64,000 nt of DNA from an uncultured Pseudodesulfovibrio sp. (GCF_963664965.1 NZ_OY761823.1:3490001-3554000); one strand, 5' to 3'. Counted from the first letter of the stretch, positions 28,257 through 37,109 are shown. The notes: generated by a model from the sequence alone, not told the origin. Translations and numbers: made by a program.

Positions 28257-29043
28257 GCACTACGAATGGGAACGATTCACCCCGGCACAAAGAATGGCAC
28301 GCTTTGCCATCTACCTCGGCGCGGTCATCGCACTGGTCATGTCCATGCGGACCGTGGAAGTCATCCCGGAGTTCCTCTACGACGCTCCCGAGCAGATCGT
28401 GGACCTCTTCACCCGTATGTGGCCGCTGGATACCGCGCACTATGCCGTCGGTGTCCATGACGCACTCATCGAGACCCTGAACATCGCCTCCCTGGGTACC
28501 GTGCTCGCACTGTTCATGGCATTCCCGGTGGGACTCATGGCCGCAAGCAACATCACCAAAGTCCCGGCGCTCAACTGGTTCGCGAAGCTGATCCTCGTAT
28601 CCTCGCGTTCCGTCAACTCGCTCGTCTGGGCCATCCTGTTCGTGGCTGTTTTCGGCCCCGGCGCACTCGCCGGAACCGTTGCCATCGGGTTCCGTTCCAT
28701 CGGTTTCTGCGGCAAGCTGCTCGCCGAAGCGCTCGAGGAGTGCAATCCCGGCCCGATCGAAGCCCTCAAGGCAGCGGGCGCACCATGGCCCACCATCATC
28801 ATCAAGGGCTACTGGCCGCAAGTCGCACCGGCATTCTGGGGCATCACCCTGTTCCGCTGGGACATCAACGTCCGCGAATCCTCGGTCATCGGCCTTGTCG
28901 GCGCAGGCGGTATCGGCGTCGCTCTCGACACCGCGCTGAATCTGTTCAACTGGGATCAGGTCTCCCTCATCCTGCTGTGCATCTTCACCATCGTCATCGC
29001 CGCCGAAGTGTTCGTTACCAAAATCCGCGAACGCATCATCTAG
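28249..29043 (+). CDS. phnE: Phosphonate/phosphite ABC transporter, permease 2
   Basis: A second PhnE-like permease (264 aa), related to the first: AEALEECNPGPIEALKAAGAPWPTIIIKGYWPQ is the coupling loop and RESSVIGLVGAGGIGVALD the C-terminal motif. About six membrane helices. It closes the operon and is followed by a terminator. No C-P lyase or phosphonatase gene lies next to it, so the use of the imported compound is encoded elsewhere. Confidence 0.93.
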   Translation: MTKHYEWERFTPAQRMARFAIYLGAVIALVMSMRTVEVIPEFLYDAPEQIVDLFTRMWPLDTAHYAVGVHDALIETLNIASLGTVLALFMAFPVGLMAASNITKVPALNWFAKLILVSSRSVNSLVWAILFVAVFGPGALAGTVAIGFRSIGFCGKLLAEALEECNPGPIEALKAAGAPWPTIIIKGYWPQVAPAFWGITLFRWDINVRESSVIGLVGAGGIGVALDTALNLFNWDQVSLILLCIFTIVIAAEVFVTKIRERII

Positions 29044-29066
29044 AGACCAACAATACAAAAACAAAA

Positions 29067-29105
29067 AACGGGCCTGCTCCATATGGAACAGGCCCGTTTT
29101 TTTTG
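29067..29105. terminator. Bidirectional terminator between phnE and the HAD gene
   Basis: Stem AACGGGCCTG.../...CAGGCCCGTT around CTCC-ATAT-GGA, followed by TTTTTTTT on the plus strand and a T-rich run on the minus strand. Confidence 0.92.
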
Positions 29106-29133
29106 GCTTTATCTCCGGCTGGCGGAGGCAATC

Positions 29134-29772
29134 CTAATCCAGCAGTCTGAACGGAAATTCGTCTCCGGTCTTGAGCAGGTGATCGTAATCGAGATCGGCT
29201 TCAGGATCATGCGGCCAACCGCAGACCACGCAGCCCGCGGCACGGGCAGACTGCATGCCGACCGGGGAGTCCTCCACAGCGATGCAGCGTTCCGGCTCGA
29301 AACCGGCCTTCTTGGCTGCAAGCAGGTACGGGGCCGGCGCGGGCTTGCCCTGTTCACAGTCCTTGCCGCTCACAAAGAACTTGAAAATATCGGTCAACCC
29401 GAGAATATCGATGTTGGCCCGGACCACAGCTTCTTCGCCATTGGAAACGCATGCCTGCAAAACACCCTGTGCGGCAAGCTTCCTGACGACGACGAGCGAC
29501 CGTTCAAGTCCCTTGTCCGCGGTAAGGCGATCAATGTACCAATCTTCGCAATCCTTGCGAAAACCGGCTTCCGTGGCAGACGCATCAAGACGGGATTCGA
29601 GAAGCGCCCATTTCTCCTGCATGGTCTTGGCGATAAGCTGAAGATTGTCTTCCGGGGTCAGGTCCAGTCCGTGTCCGGCGCACCAGTCACGAATGACTTC
29701 ATAGTGCAAGTCCTCGGTATCAATGAGGGTTCCGTCCATATCCCAGAATACGGCGCGTATTGTTTTCTTCAT
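29134..29772 (-). CDS. HAD-family hydrolase (beta-phosphoglucomutase/GPH type)
   Basis: Predicted phosphatase or phosphomutase of 212 aa. ATG 29772 (MKKTIRAVFWDMDGTLIDTE) is chosen as it places the DxDGT motif I at the N-terminus; the longer frame is leader. Motif II is CVSNGEEAVV (the Thr/Ser of HAD motif II is Ser), and motif III/IV is KPAPAPYLLAAKKAGFEPERCIAVEDSPVG. The cap domain lies at about 15-80. The substrate is not evident. Confidence 0.87.
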   Translation of the reverse strand: MKKTIRAVFWDMDGTLIDTEDLHYEVIRDWCAGHGLDLTPEDNLQLIAKTMQEKWALLESRLDASATEAGFRKDCEDWYIDRLTADKGLERSLVVVRKLAAQGVLQACVSNGEEAVVRANIDILGLTDIFKFFVSGKDCEQGKPAPAPYLLAAKKAGFEPERCIAVEDSPVGMQSARAAGCVVCGWPHDPEADLDYDHLLKTGDEFPFRLLD

Positions 29773-29903
29773 TAAGAATAATTCCGTAAAAGGTGAATGT
29801 TCCGTTGTCACACCATTTTTCTCTTTCCAAACAACACAGGCGGACAACGCCGAATCAGGTGCATAGCGCAAAACATTCTCCCTGTGAAGAGGAACAAAAG
29901 GGC

Positions 29904-29952
29904 AAAAAAAAGCCGGGATGTCAGTGTGCACATCGCACACCGGCATCCCGGC
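29904..29952 (-). terminator. Terminator of the selenoprotein gene
   Basis: On the minus strand, GCCGGGATG...CATCCCGGC with an inner GTGTGC/GCACAC is followed by eight T. It lies 47 nt after the stop at 29999, which supports reading the Fe-S gene through to that stop. Confidence 0.9.
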
Positions 29953-29998
29953 AGCCATGTCCGGGCGGCAAGGCAGCCCGCCCGACAGGCAGATCGGA

Positions 29999-31297
29999 TT
30001 ACAAACCGACCTCTTTCAGATCATCGCCAAGATACTCACGCTCGTTCTCACCCAATATGCCGAGCGACAGGCATATCAACGTCCAAAGGTGCACCACCGG
30101 GAAGCCGGCTTCAAAATGCTCGCTCAAGTCATGAATCTGTGAATGGCAGTTATGACAGGGAGCTATGCAATAGTCCGCCCCGGTCTGGAGAATCTGATCA
30201 AGTTTGATGCGGCCATAATCCCTGCGCGCATCGCCGTAGCCGGATTGCAGGAATCCACCACCGCCGCCGCAGCAGTAGTTGTTGGATTTGTTCGGCCACA
30301 TGTCGATGAAGTTTTCCTCACCCACCACCGAACGAACCACGAATCGAAGGTCATCGGCCACGGGGTCCCCAAGTGATTTTCGTACCAACTGGCAGGGGTC
30401 CTGAACCGTGAACGTCACTCCGCGATCCTTGTTCCAGTCGGAATTGACCGGGAGCTTGCCCTCCCGAATCCAGCGGGCATACAGCCGGATGATGCTTTCC
30501 ATTTCAAAATTATGCTCGACATTGAACTTTTGCAGTCCGGCCCGGACTGCGTAGAATTCGTGTCCTCACTCCGTGTTGAGCCAGACCTTGCACCCCAGAT
30601 CCTCCACGGCCTTGGCCTTGTTGCGAACCACGGTTTCCCACGCCTCGTCATCGGCAAGGAACATGCAGTAGTTCTCGGCTGCCCAGCCCTTCGTGCTGTA
30701 GGTCCAATCTGCACCGACCAGATTCAGTATCTTCCACAGCGGGACCATCTCGTCCGGCTCGGTGACCGGCTCACGCGAATTCTGATTCAGAAAATAGTAC
30801 GCCCCCTTTCGGTCCACGGATGCCTGCAAGTTCTCCATTCCGGGCTGGGATTCACGCACCTCTTCAAGCACGTCTTCGACAACGAACTTGAAATCCTCGC
30901 TCGATGCACCCATGGCACTGTTACCCGGCGTATTGAGCGCCTGTTCACAGGAGCCGAGAATACCCTTGGGGCGTTCCTCACGCGGCCACGACTGGCGGCA
31001 GAGATACACGAGCTGGGGGATATCCACGTTCATGGGACAGGCATGCACGCAGCGGCGGCACATGGTACAGAGCCAGACCCACGGCGTTGACGTGATAGCT
31101 TCCTCCTGCCCCATGGCAGCGAGGCGGAGGAACTTTCGCGGGTTCATGTCTTCAAGCCCGGTGGCAGGACAACCGGATGAACACGCCCCGCAAGTGAGGC
31201 ACATGTTCAGGTTGCCGCCCTCAGGCAACAACTCCTGCACCTTTTCCATGAATTCCGATTTCTGCGGCTCAACGGCAAGTACGGCGGCTTCGCCCAT
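29999..31297 (-). CDS. HdrD-like Fe-S oxidoreductase, probable selenoprotein (Sec244)
   Basis: Heterodisulfide-reductase-type electron carrier or thiol:disulfide enzyme, 432 aa when TGA 30566-30568 is read as selenocysteine. Two [4Fe-4S] motifs lie at C33/36/39/43 and C77/80/83/87. The first CCG-like domain reads WLNTE-U-GHEFYAVR; the Cys paralogue at 35760 has MPDCGGGSYGCR in the same place. The second CCG domain has C302, CCGGGGG at 342-343, and C381xxC384. The frame is unchanged on both sides of TGA, and the downstream half keeps all family residues. A hairpin suited as SECIS starts 15 nt after the UGA. GGGAGG precedes the ATG. Partner and substrate unknown. No membrane helices are seen. 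Confidence 0.85.
30532..30550 (-). promoter_or_regulatory. Candidate bacterial SECIS hairpin
   Basis: On the minus strand, GCAGTCC-GGGCC-GGACTGC: a 7-bp perfect stem with a loop starting with G, beginning 15 nt after the UGA. Distance from UGA to loop (22 nt) fits bacterial SECIS elements, in which SelB binds a short hairpin inside the coding region. Confidence 0.65.
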
Positions 31298-31356
31298 GAC
31301 GACCTCCCGGTTGGAGTGTGGATGCCCATGCTTTGCGATGGAACATCATCAACCTA

Positions 31357-31372
31357 GCAAAAGGGAGACCAC
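31357..31372 (-). promoter_or_regulatory. Sigma-54-like promoter for the selenoprotein gene
   Basis: On the minus strand TGGTCTCCCTTTTGCT keeps the essential GG-N10-GC spacing of the -24/-12 promoter (TGG and TTGC present; CAC of TGGCAC is TCT). The predicted start is about 48 nt before the ATG at 31297. Confidence 0.6.
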
Positions 31373-31443
31373 CCGGAGCACGTCAAGCACACTCTAACAT
31401 TCCAGGTAGTTATCGAATCTCAGTCATGAAGAGGGACACTTCA

Positions 31444-31503
31444 TGTTGCACTCGAAACCGCAACGGCTGCAACATATGTTGCACGCTCCGCAACATTGCA
31501 ACA
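31444..31503. promoter_or_regulatory. Cluster of TGTTGCA/TGCAACA sites: probable enhancer
   Basis: A perfect 16-bp palindrome TGCAACATATGTTGCA lies at 31468-31483, with a half-site TGTTGCA at 31444-31450 and a GCAACATTGCAACA pair at 31490-31503. They lie about 75-135 nt upstream of the sigma-54-like promoter, the usual place for enhancer-binding-protein sites, right behind the activator gene. Confidence 0.7.
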
Positions 31504-31506
31504 AAT

Positions 31507-32829
31507 CTACAGGCCGAATTTCTTCCGCTGCCGCCAGAGCGTTGTGCGGTTGATTCCAAGGGCGCGGGCCGTGTCGGTCACATTCCAGTTGTGACGGTCA
31601 AGCTCCCGGCGCAGCCGCTCCCGTTCATCTTCACCGCTTTTCCCGGCAGCCCCCGGCACGCTCTCTCCGGAAAAATCCTTGAGTGACTGCGGAAGATCCA
31701 CAGCCCGTATCTGATCCGAAGTCGTCAGAATGACGCCACGTTCGATGACGTGGCGTAATTCGCGCACATTGCCGGGATAATCATAGTTCAGCAGCAGTTG
31801 CATGGCGCGTGGACCAGGTTCCCGAACATGTTTGATCTGTCTGGCGGCGAATTCTTCAGTGAAATGCTCGATAAGCAGGGGGATGTCGCACCGCCGCTCA
31901 CGCAGTGGGGGCAGGCTCAGCTCCACCACCCGCAGCCGGTAATACAGGTCAGATCGAAACGCCCCCCGTTCCACACGGTCAGCCAGATCGACATTGGTGG
32001 CGGCCATGAGCCGCACGTCCACGGACTCCGGCGAAGTCGCGCCGAGCGGAAGATACGCCTGCTCGTCCAGAACCTGCAACAGCTTGGCCTGCGACTCCAG
32101 CGGAATATCCCCGACCTCGTCGAGGAAAATGGTTCCGCCCTGCGCCTTGGCAAACAGGCCGGGTTTGTCCTGTCGGGCATCGGTAAAAGCTCCCCGGCGG
32201 TAGCCGAACAGCTCGGACTCGAAAAGATTGGCTGGAATGGCGGCACAGTTGACTTTGACATAGGGTCCGGCTGAACGCGGTCCGAGATTGTGAATGACCC
32301 GCGCCAGCAGATCCTTGCCGGTACCGGTCTCCCCCTGAAGGAGCACGGTGGCGTCAGTGGGGGCCACGACCTCCACCGTATCGAACAACTGCCGCATGAC
32401 GGGATCGCGCCCGACGATGTCGGAAAAACGGTACGACTGCCGTACGCATTTTTCCAGAGCCTGCCGCGCTGTCAGGTCAAGGATGGATTCCACACCACCG
32501 ACCACGTTGCCGTCCGCATCGGACAGCACTGCCGCCGTGATTTCCACGGGAATACGCCGATTGTTTCTGTTCAGGATTTCAAAACGGGCCTTGAGGACAC
32601 TCCGCCCCGACTGCATGGCCTGCCGGAGATGACATCGTTTGACGCACCGCTCGGCACCGAAGATGTCGCGGCATTTCCTGCCCACGGCCTCGTCTGCGCC
32701 ATACCCTGTGATACGCTCGGCCTCGCGGTTGAAAAAGGTGATGTTCCAATCCCTGTCAACGGCGAAAACACCGAGGGCGACGCTGTCCAGAATCAGTCTC
32801 AGTTCCGCGGAATCGACTTTCGCATCCAT
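31507..32829 (-). CDS. Sigma-54-dependent transcriptional activator (PAS-AAA+-Fis)
   Basis: Enhancer-binding protein of 440 aa. The N-terminal PAS domain (about 8-120) has three Cys in CRDIFGAERCVKRCHL (C53, C62, C66), as in a redox or metal sensor. The AAA+ domain has Walker A GETGTGKD, the sigma-54 contact loop GAFTDA (ELFGYRRGAFTDARQ), Walker B GGTIFLDEVGD and the R-finger region. The C-terminal Fis-type helix-turn-helix is NVTDTARALGINRTTLWRQRKKFG. It lacks a receiver domain, so signals come via PAS. Located directly upstream of the palindromes and the selenoprotein gene, its likely target. Confidence 0.93.
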   Translation of the reverse strand: MDAKVDSAELRLILDSVALGVFAVDRDWNITFFNREAERITGYGADEAVGRKCRDIFGAERCVKRCHLRQAMQSGRSVLKARFEILNRNNRRIPVEITAAVLSDADGNVVGGVESILDLTARQALEKCVRQSYRFSDIVGRDPVMRQLFDTVEVVAPTDATVLLQGETGTGKDLLARVIHNLGPRSAGPYVKVNCAAIPANLFESELFGYRRGAFTDARQDKPGLFAKAQGGTIFLDEVGDIPLESQAKLLQVLDEQAYLPLGATSPESVDVRLMAATNVDLADRVERGAFRSDLYYRLRVVELSLPPLRERRCDIPLLIEHFTEEFAARQIKHVREPGPRAMQLLLNYDYPGNVRELRHVIERGVILTTSDQIRAVDLPQSLKDFSGESVPGAAGKSGEDERERLRRELDRHNWNVTDTARALGINRTTLWRQRKKFGL

Positions 32830-33002
32830 GGCGCACCCCAGACCGACGCATGGTAACGGCTACATCGAACCCCACGTCCGATCCCCGCCCCCTGCTGCCG
32901 GGACTGTTCAACCATAGCACTTCCATGGAAAGGTGGCAAAATCCACAGTGGAATGGAAGACTTTAGAACGAGGTGACAGTTAGCCGCCGATTTTCGACAA
33001 CC

Positions 33003-33995
33003 TCAAAGAGAGCAACTTCCTTCTCTTATTCGGTTACCAGCCTGCCCTCTTCCGCCTTTGGGAAAACCAACAACACCCTTCAGTTTTGCGATCAGGAAAT
33101 CTTCCACAGTCGCAAATTTCACTTCCGGCGCATCGGGATACACGAGTTCACACTCAATACCGAGTTTCCTGCAATGTTCCTTGAAACCGACACCGAAATT
33201 GGCTGTATGCGTCGGGTCCTCCTGCGGCTGTCCCATGGAAGGCGGCGCAAGGTAGAACAGGGCGACCGGCGGAGCCTCCGGGCCAGCCAGAACATACGGC
33301 GAATATTCCGAAATCCACGGCAGAAGACTCTCCCGCTTGGCAAGAAATTGTTCGAAATCCTTTTGACCGAAGGCTTCGCCGCCATACCGACTGTTCGGAG
33401 TCCATGCTTTCATCTGTACCGGGTCCAATGTCGTTTGAGCATCCTTGGCGGCAACGCAAGACAGACGGGTGGATTCCCTTGCGACTGGATTGTTGCTGTC
33501 CGGGACGGCAAGATCGTCATGATAGGCCAGCCAGAGAGAGGTGCACGCACCAGCCGATCCGCCAGCCGCACCAATGCGGGTCGTATCGACATTCCACTCG
33601 CTGGCTTTGCTGCGGACAAACTGCAACGCCCGAGCCGCATCGTGCAGGGGCACCGCTACAGGGGGAAAAACATTTCCGGCCTGAGAAAGGAACCGGTAAT
33701 TGATCGCGACAACGGAAATGCCGTTTTCCAGCAGCGTGCCCACATCAACGGAACGATGGACCCGCTCCTTGCTCCCAAACGCCCAGCTGCCGCCATGAAT
33801 CACGAAGACCAGCGGCGCAGGTTCATCAGACGGAGCTTTCCAGAAATCAAGAATGTTGCGTTCATGGGGACCGTAGCTGACGTTGGACATGGTGGGCCGT
33901 GGGACCGAAGGATCATATTGTCCTTCCGAACCTGTAGCCAAGGCGGTCATGCTGAACAAAAGAAAGGCGGTGAAAAGGCATGCTTTGATTTTCAT
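33003..33995 (-). CDS. Secreted alpha/beta-hydrolase (esterase/lipase family)
   Basis: Exported serine hydrolase of 330 aa with signal peptide MKIKACLFTAFLLFSMTALATG. The oxyanion-hole motif is VFVIHGGSWAFGS, the nucleophile elbow is GAAGGSAGAC (GxSxG), and the acid/His are probably near the C-terminus, though the His is less clear (the HTANFGVGF region). It resembles BD-FAE/carboxylesterase proteins. Substrate unknown. It stands alone between two regulatory genes. Confidence 0.83.
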   Translation of the reverse strand: MKIKACLFTAFLLFSMTALATGSEGQYDPSVPRPTMSNVSYGPHERNILDFWKAPSDEPAPLVFVIHGGSWAFGSKERVHRSVDVGTLLENGISVVAINYRFLSQAGNVFPPVAVPLHDAARALQFVRSKASEWNVDTTRIGAAGGSAGACTSLWLAYHDDLAVPDSNNPVARESTRLSCVAAKDAQTTLDPVQMKAWTPNSRYGGEAFGQKDFEQFLAKRESLLPWISEYSPYVLAGPEAPPVALFYLAPPSMGQPQEDPTHTANFGVGFKEHCRKLGIECELVYPDAPEVKFATVEDFLIAKLKGVVGFPKGGRGQAGNRIREGSCSL

Positions 33996-34173
33996 GTGCG
34001 AATCAGTCCTGAAAAGTTGGTTGAACAGCTATCCGAGATTCATGACACATCAGTACCTTGAACGTATTTACATAACGCCAAACAAAAAAACAAAGAGTTC
34101 TCCCAACAGCCGCCTTCACTGCCTGAAAGCAAAGAAGAGACAACCCATGCGGAACGGGCTTTCATGAAAAGAA

Positions 34174-35466
34174 TCAATCATAAAAAGCGACCCTGTTCCG
34201 GCCTTCATCCTTGGCCTCGTACAAGCTTTGGTCTGCCCTACGCAGCAATTCGGCAATACTGACATCCCGGGAGTTATTCCAGGATACACCTATGCTGACG
34301 GTGTATGACAATGCCCCGTCACGCGTTGGAATCATGGAGGCGGCAATACGCTTCCGCAATCTCTCGGCGACACGAATGGCTCCGCCGAGGTCTGTCTCGG
34401 GCAGGAACAAAGCGAACTCCTCGCCTCCGATCCGGGCCAGCAGATCCCCTTCCCTCAAGACCTTGCGGCACTCGAAGACAAAGGACTGCAAGACAGTATC
34501 CCCTGCCTCGTGGCCATATTGATCATTGACGCGCTTGAAATGATCGAGGTCAACCATGAGCAGGGAGTAGCCGACCGGATTGCGGCTCACCCTTTCCATG
34601 GTATTCTTGACCTGACGAAAAAATTCCTTGCGGGTCAGAGCGCCTGTCAGGTCATCCGTTGTAGCCAGTCTCCTGAGGTGCATCTCCTCGGCCTTGCGTG
34701 CGGAGATATTGTCCACAACCCAAAGCACCCCCTTGTTCAGATCCACAGGATCATCCGTATCAACGGCCTTTCCCGAAAGCGAACACCAGACGGGACTACC
34801 GTCCTTGCATCGCAGACGGTACTCGATATTCAACTGCGACCCTTTAGCCAATGCGGAAAAAAATCTTTCCCCGAAATCCTCATACCGCTCTTCGGACAAG
34901 TGCAGCTTCCGTATATCCAGATTGACCATTTCGTCAGGTGACTCATACCCGAAGATATCCGCCAAGGCCTGATTCACCCGCTTCACGATACGTCCGCCCT
35001 GCAAGAACATGAGCCCGATCTTGGTGTTGGCGAAAATGATTTCCATCTCATGCAGGGACGCCTGAAGATCCGCATGTGCATTCATCCTGAACGTAATATC
35101 CCGTATGGCCGCGACGCGACACGGTTTGCCGTAGCAAAAGACTGTCCTCCCCCGGACCTCAGCAGGGAACTTGGAACCGTCCTTGCGTACTCCCATGACA
35201 AAATACGGTTCACGGACGCCCTTGCTGACATTTGCTTTTGCGATCTGGTGATATTCGGGCGAGACAACATCCAATATGACCATGCCCAAAGCTTCAGTCT
35301 GGCTATAGCCGAGTACCTCCGAGACTTCACTGTTTGCAGCCACACACCGCATCTCTTCATCAAAAACACCGAGCGCCTCAAACGCGCTGTCCGCGAGCAG
35401 AGTCTGTATCTCAAGCTGCTTCTCAAGTTCCTCAATGCGGGCCAGTGCCTCCTGCAACTCCATCAT
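34174..35466 (-). CDS. PAS-PAS-GGDEF diguanylate cyclase
   Basis: Soluble c-di-GMP synthase of 430 aa. A coiled coil at the N-terminus (ALARIEELEKQLEIQTLLADSA) leads to two PAS domains (about 25-140 and 145-265; PAC ends RDITFR and VDNISARKAEE). The catalytic domain (about 275-430) has DDLTGALTRKEFF, VDLDHFKRVNDQYGHEAGD and the active-site RIGGEEFALF (GGEEF). An RxxD inhibitory site is not obvious. No membrane segment. It is transcribed away from the promoter of the neighbouring Fe-S gene. Confidence 0.93.
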   Translation of the reverse strand: MMELQEALARIEELEKQLEIQTLLADSAFEALGVFDEEMRCVAANSEVSEVLGYSQTEALGMVILDVVSPEYHQIAKANVSKGVREPYFVMGVRKDGSKFPAEVRGRTVFCYGKPCRVAAIRDITFRMNAHADLQASLHEMEIIFANTKIGLMFLQGGRIVKRVNQALADIFGYESPDEMVNLDIRKLHLSEERYEDFGERFFSALAKGSQLNIEYRLRCKDGSPVWCSLSGKAVDTDDPVDLNKGVLWVVDNISARKAEEMHLRRLATTDDLTGALTRKEFFRQVKNTMERVSRNPVGYSLLMVDLDHFKRVNDQYGHEAGDTVLQSFVFECRKVLREGDLLARIGGEEFALFLPETDLGGAIRVAERLRKRIAASMIPTRDGALSYTVSIGVSWNNSRDVSIAELLRRADQSLYEAKDEGRNRVAFYD

Positions 35467-35602
35467 GCCTCCCGAACATCCAGTTCATTCAGTAATTAAT
35501 CCTATTCAATATAATGTAAAAACGTCAACCAACGCTCAAAGAAGAAACGACAACACCCTGATTACGCTTGAGACATAAGAATCCGAACACTGCGTACTCG
35601 CT

Positions 35603-35631
35603 TTGACATACCTCCAACTCTCTTGTACTAG
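35603..35631 (+). promoter_or_regulatory. Sigma-70-type promoter candidate for the Fe-S gene at 35760
   Basis: A perfect -35 TTGACA (35603-35608), 17-nt spacer, and a weak -10 TACTAG (35626-35631), 129 nt before the start. No sigma-54 motif was seen here, unlike the selenoprotein paralogue. Confidence 0.5.
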
Positions 35632-35759
35632 CCCGCTCTGGGCTGACGTTCCAGCCTGCCAAGACACCGTCCGGCGCTCACCGGACACACACGGCCCCTT
35701 TCCTCAAGAGCGATTTTTTCGGGACCGGCAAAAGGCCGTTACGGCCAAGGAAATATGTA

Positions 35760-37073
35760 ATGGATACAACGGCACTCAACTGCACTGATTTCCAATACGA
35801 CGATTTTCTCGAACAATACGACTTCTCCAGTTGCCTCGTCTGTGGCGCATGCTCCAACGGCTGCCCCAACACCGGGGCCCCCGAATCCGCAGGCTGGGAT
35901 ACGCGCAAAGTCATGCGCTTGCTCGCCAACAATCTGGTGGACGACGTGGTCAAGTCGAACTTTCCATGGCTGTGTACCGGCTGTGGCCGCTGCGCCAGCA
36001 CCTGCCCCGGCGGCATCGACATCCCTTCCATCATGGGCCACATAAAGAGCCTGCGCCCGCGCGAAGATGTCCCCGGCTCCCTGCATACCGGCATGCAGAA
36101 CAACATCGAGACCGGCAATAACCTCGCCATCAGCAGGGACGACTACCTTGAAGGCATGGCCGAGCTGGGCGAAGAACTTGCCGAGGAATGTCCCGGATTT
36201 TACGTCCCCGTGGACAAGCACGGTGCCGACGTTCTCTTTTTCCCCAACTCCAAGGAAGTCTACGGCGACTTCGAGGACCAGTTCTGGTGGTGGAAGATAT
36301 TCTACGCCGCCAAGGAAAACTGGACCGTCCCGTCCGAAGGCTGGGAAGCCGTGGACTGGGCACTCTTCACCGGCAATGCCGACGGCAACAAGAAGCTTGC
36401 CGGACGCAAGATCGATTACGTCAGGGAACACAACATCAAGCGCATGATCATGCCCGACTGCGGCGGCGGTTCCTACGGCTGCCGGAAAGGCATGGAAAAG
36501 CTCATTTCCGTGGACCCGGACAACGAAGTCGGATTCATCTATCTCTACGATTATCTCATGGAACTCATCAAAGAGGGCCGCATCAAACTCGACAAGTCCG
36601 TTCATGCCGGAAAGAAGTTCACCTTCCACGATTCCTGCAAGCACGGCCGCGAACTCCAGCGCAACTTCGGCAAAGGCTACTTTGACGAACCCCGCTGGAT
36701 TCTTCAGCAGTGCGTCGATGAATTCGTCGAACTGACCCCCAATCGTGAGAAAAACTACTGCTGCGGCGCAGGCGGCGGCATGTGGCCCGCCCCGTTCGAG
36801 GACCAGTCCGCATGGCACGCCCGGTACAAGCAGCAGCAGATCAAGGACAGCGGCGCGGACGTCGTCGTTGTTGGCTGTTCCAACTGCCGCGACCAGATCA
36901 TGAAACGCATCCCCAAGTACTTCGAAGGCTGCAACTACGAAGTCAAATACATCTGGGAAGTGGTCGCCGATGCGCTCGTCATCGAGCCGTGGGAACAGGA
37001 CATGATCGAAAAAGCCGAAGCCGCCGCACAAACGCAGTGGGACAAGTTCGGCGTTGAGATTACCGAGTATTAG
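35760..37073 (+). CDS. HdrD-like Fe-S protein (Cys paralogue of the selenoprotein)
   Basis: Cytoplasmic Fe-S oxidoreductase of 437 aa with the same order of parts as the selenoprotein at 30-31.3 kb. The [4Fe-4S] sites are C25/28/31/35 and C72/75/78/82. A first CCG-like region is IMPDCGGGSYGCRKG, with C234 where the relative has Sec. The second CCG domain is HDSCKHGREL, NYCCGAGGG and VGCSNCRDQI. Such HdrD/GlpC-type proteins pass electrons between ferredoxin-like donors and thiol-disulfide or quinone partners. The partner is not encoded nearby. A start at ATG 35760 gives full alignment of the N-terminal Cys set. Confidence 0.9.
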   Translation: MDTTALNCTDFQYDDFLEQYDFSSCLVCGACSNGCPNTGAPESAGWDTRKVMRLLANNLVDDVVKSNFPWLCTGCGRCASTCPGGIDIPSIMGHIKSLRPREDVPGSLHTGMQNNIETGNNLAISRDDYLEGMAELGEELAEECPGFYVPVDKHGADVLFFPNSKEVYGDFEDQFWWWKIFYAAKENWTVPSEGWEAVDWALFTGNADGNKKLAGRKIDYVREHNIKRMIMPDCGGGSYGCRKGMEKLISVDPDNEVGFIYLYDYLMELIKEGRIKLDKSVHAGKKFTFHDSCKHGRELQRNFGKGYFDEPRWILQQCVDEFVELTPNREKNYCCGAGGGMWPAPFEDQSAWHARYKQQQIKDSGADVVVVGCSNCRDQIMKRIPKYFEGCNYEVKYIWEVVADALVIEPWEQDMIEKAEAAAQTQWDKFGVEITEY

Positions 37074-37109
37074 AGGCACGGATTGAAGCCGCCTTCGGCG
37101 GTATAGATG

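Noticed and set aside
34122-34165. TGAAAGC...GCTTTCA as a terminator of the 34174 cyclase
   Set aside because: Long loop and no T-run on the minus strand.
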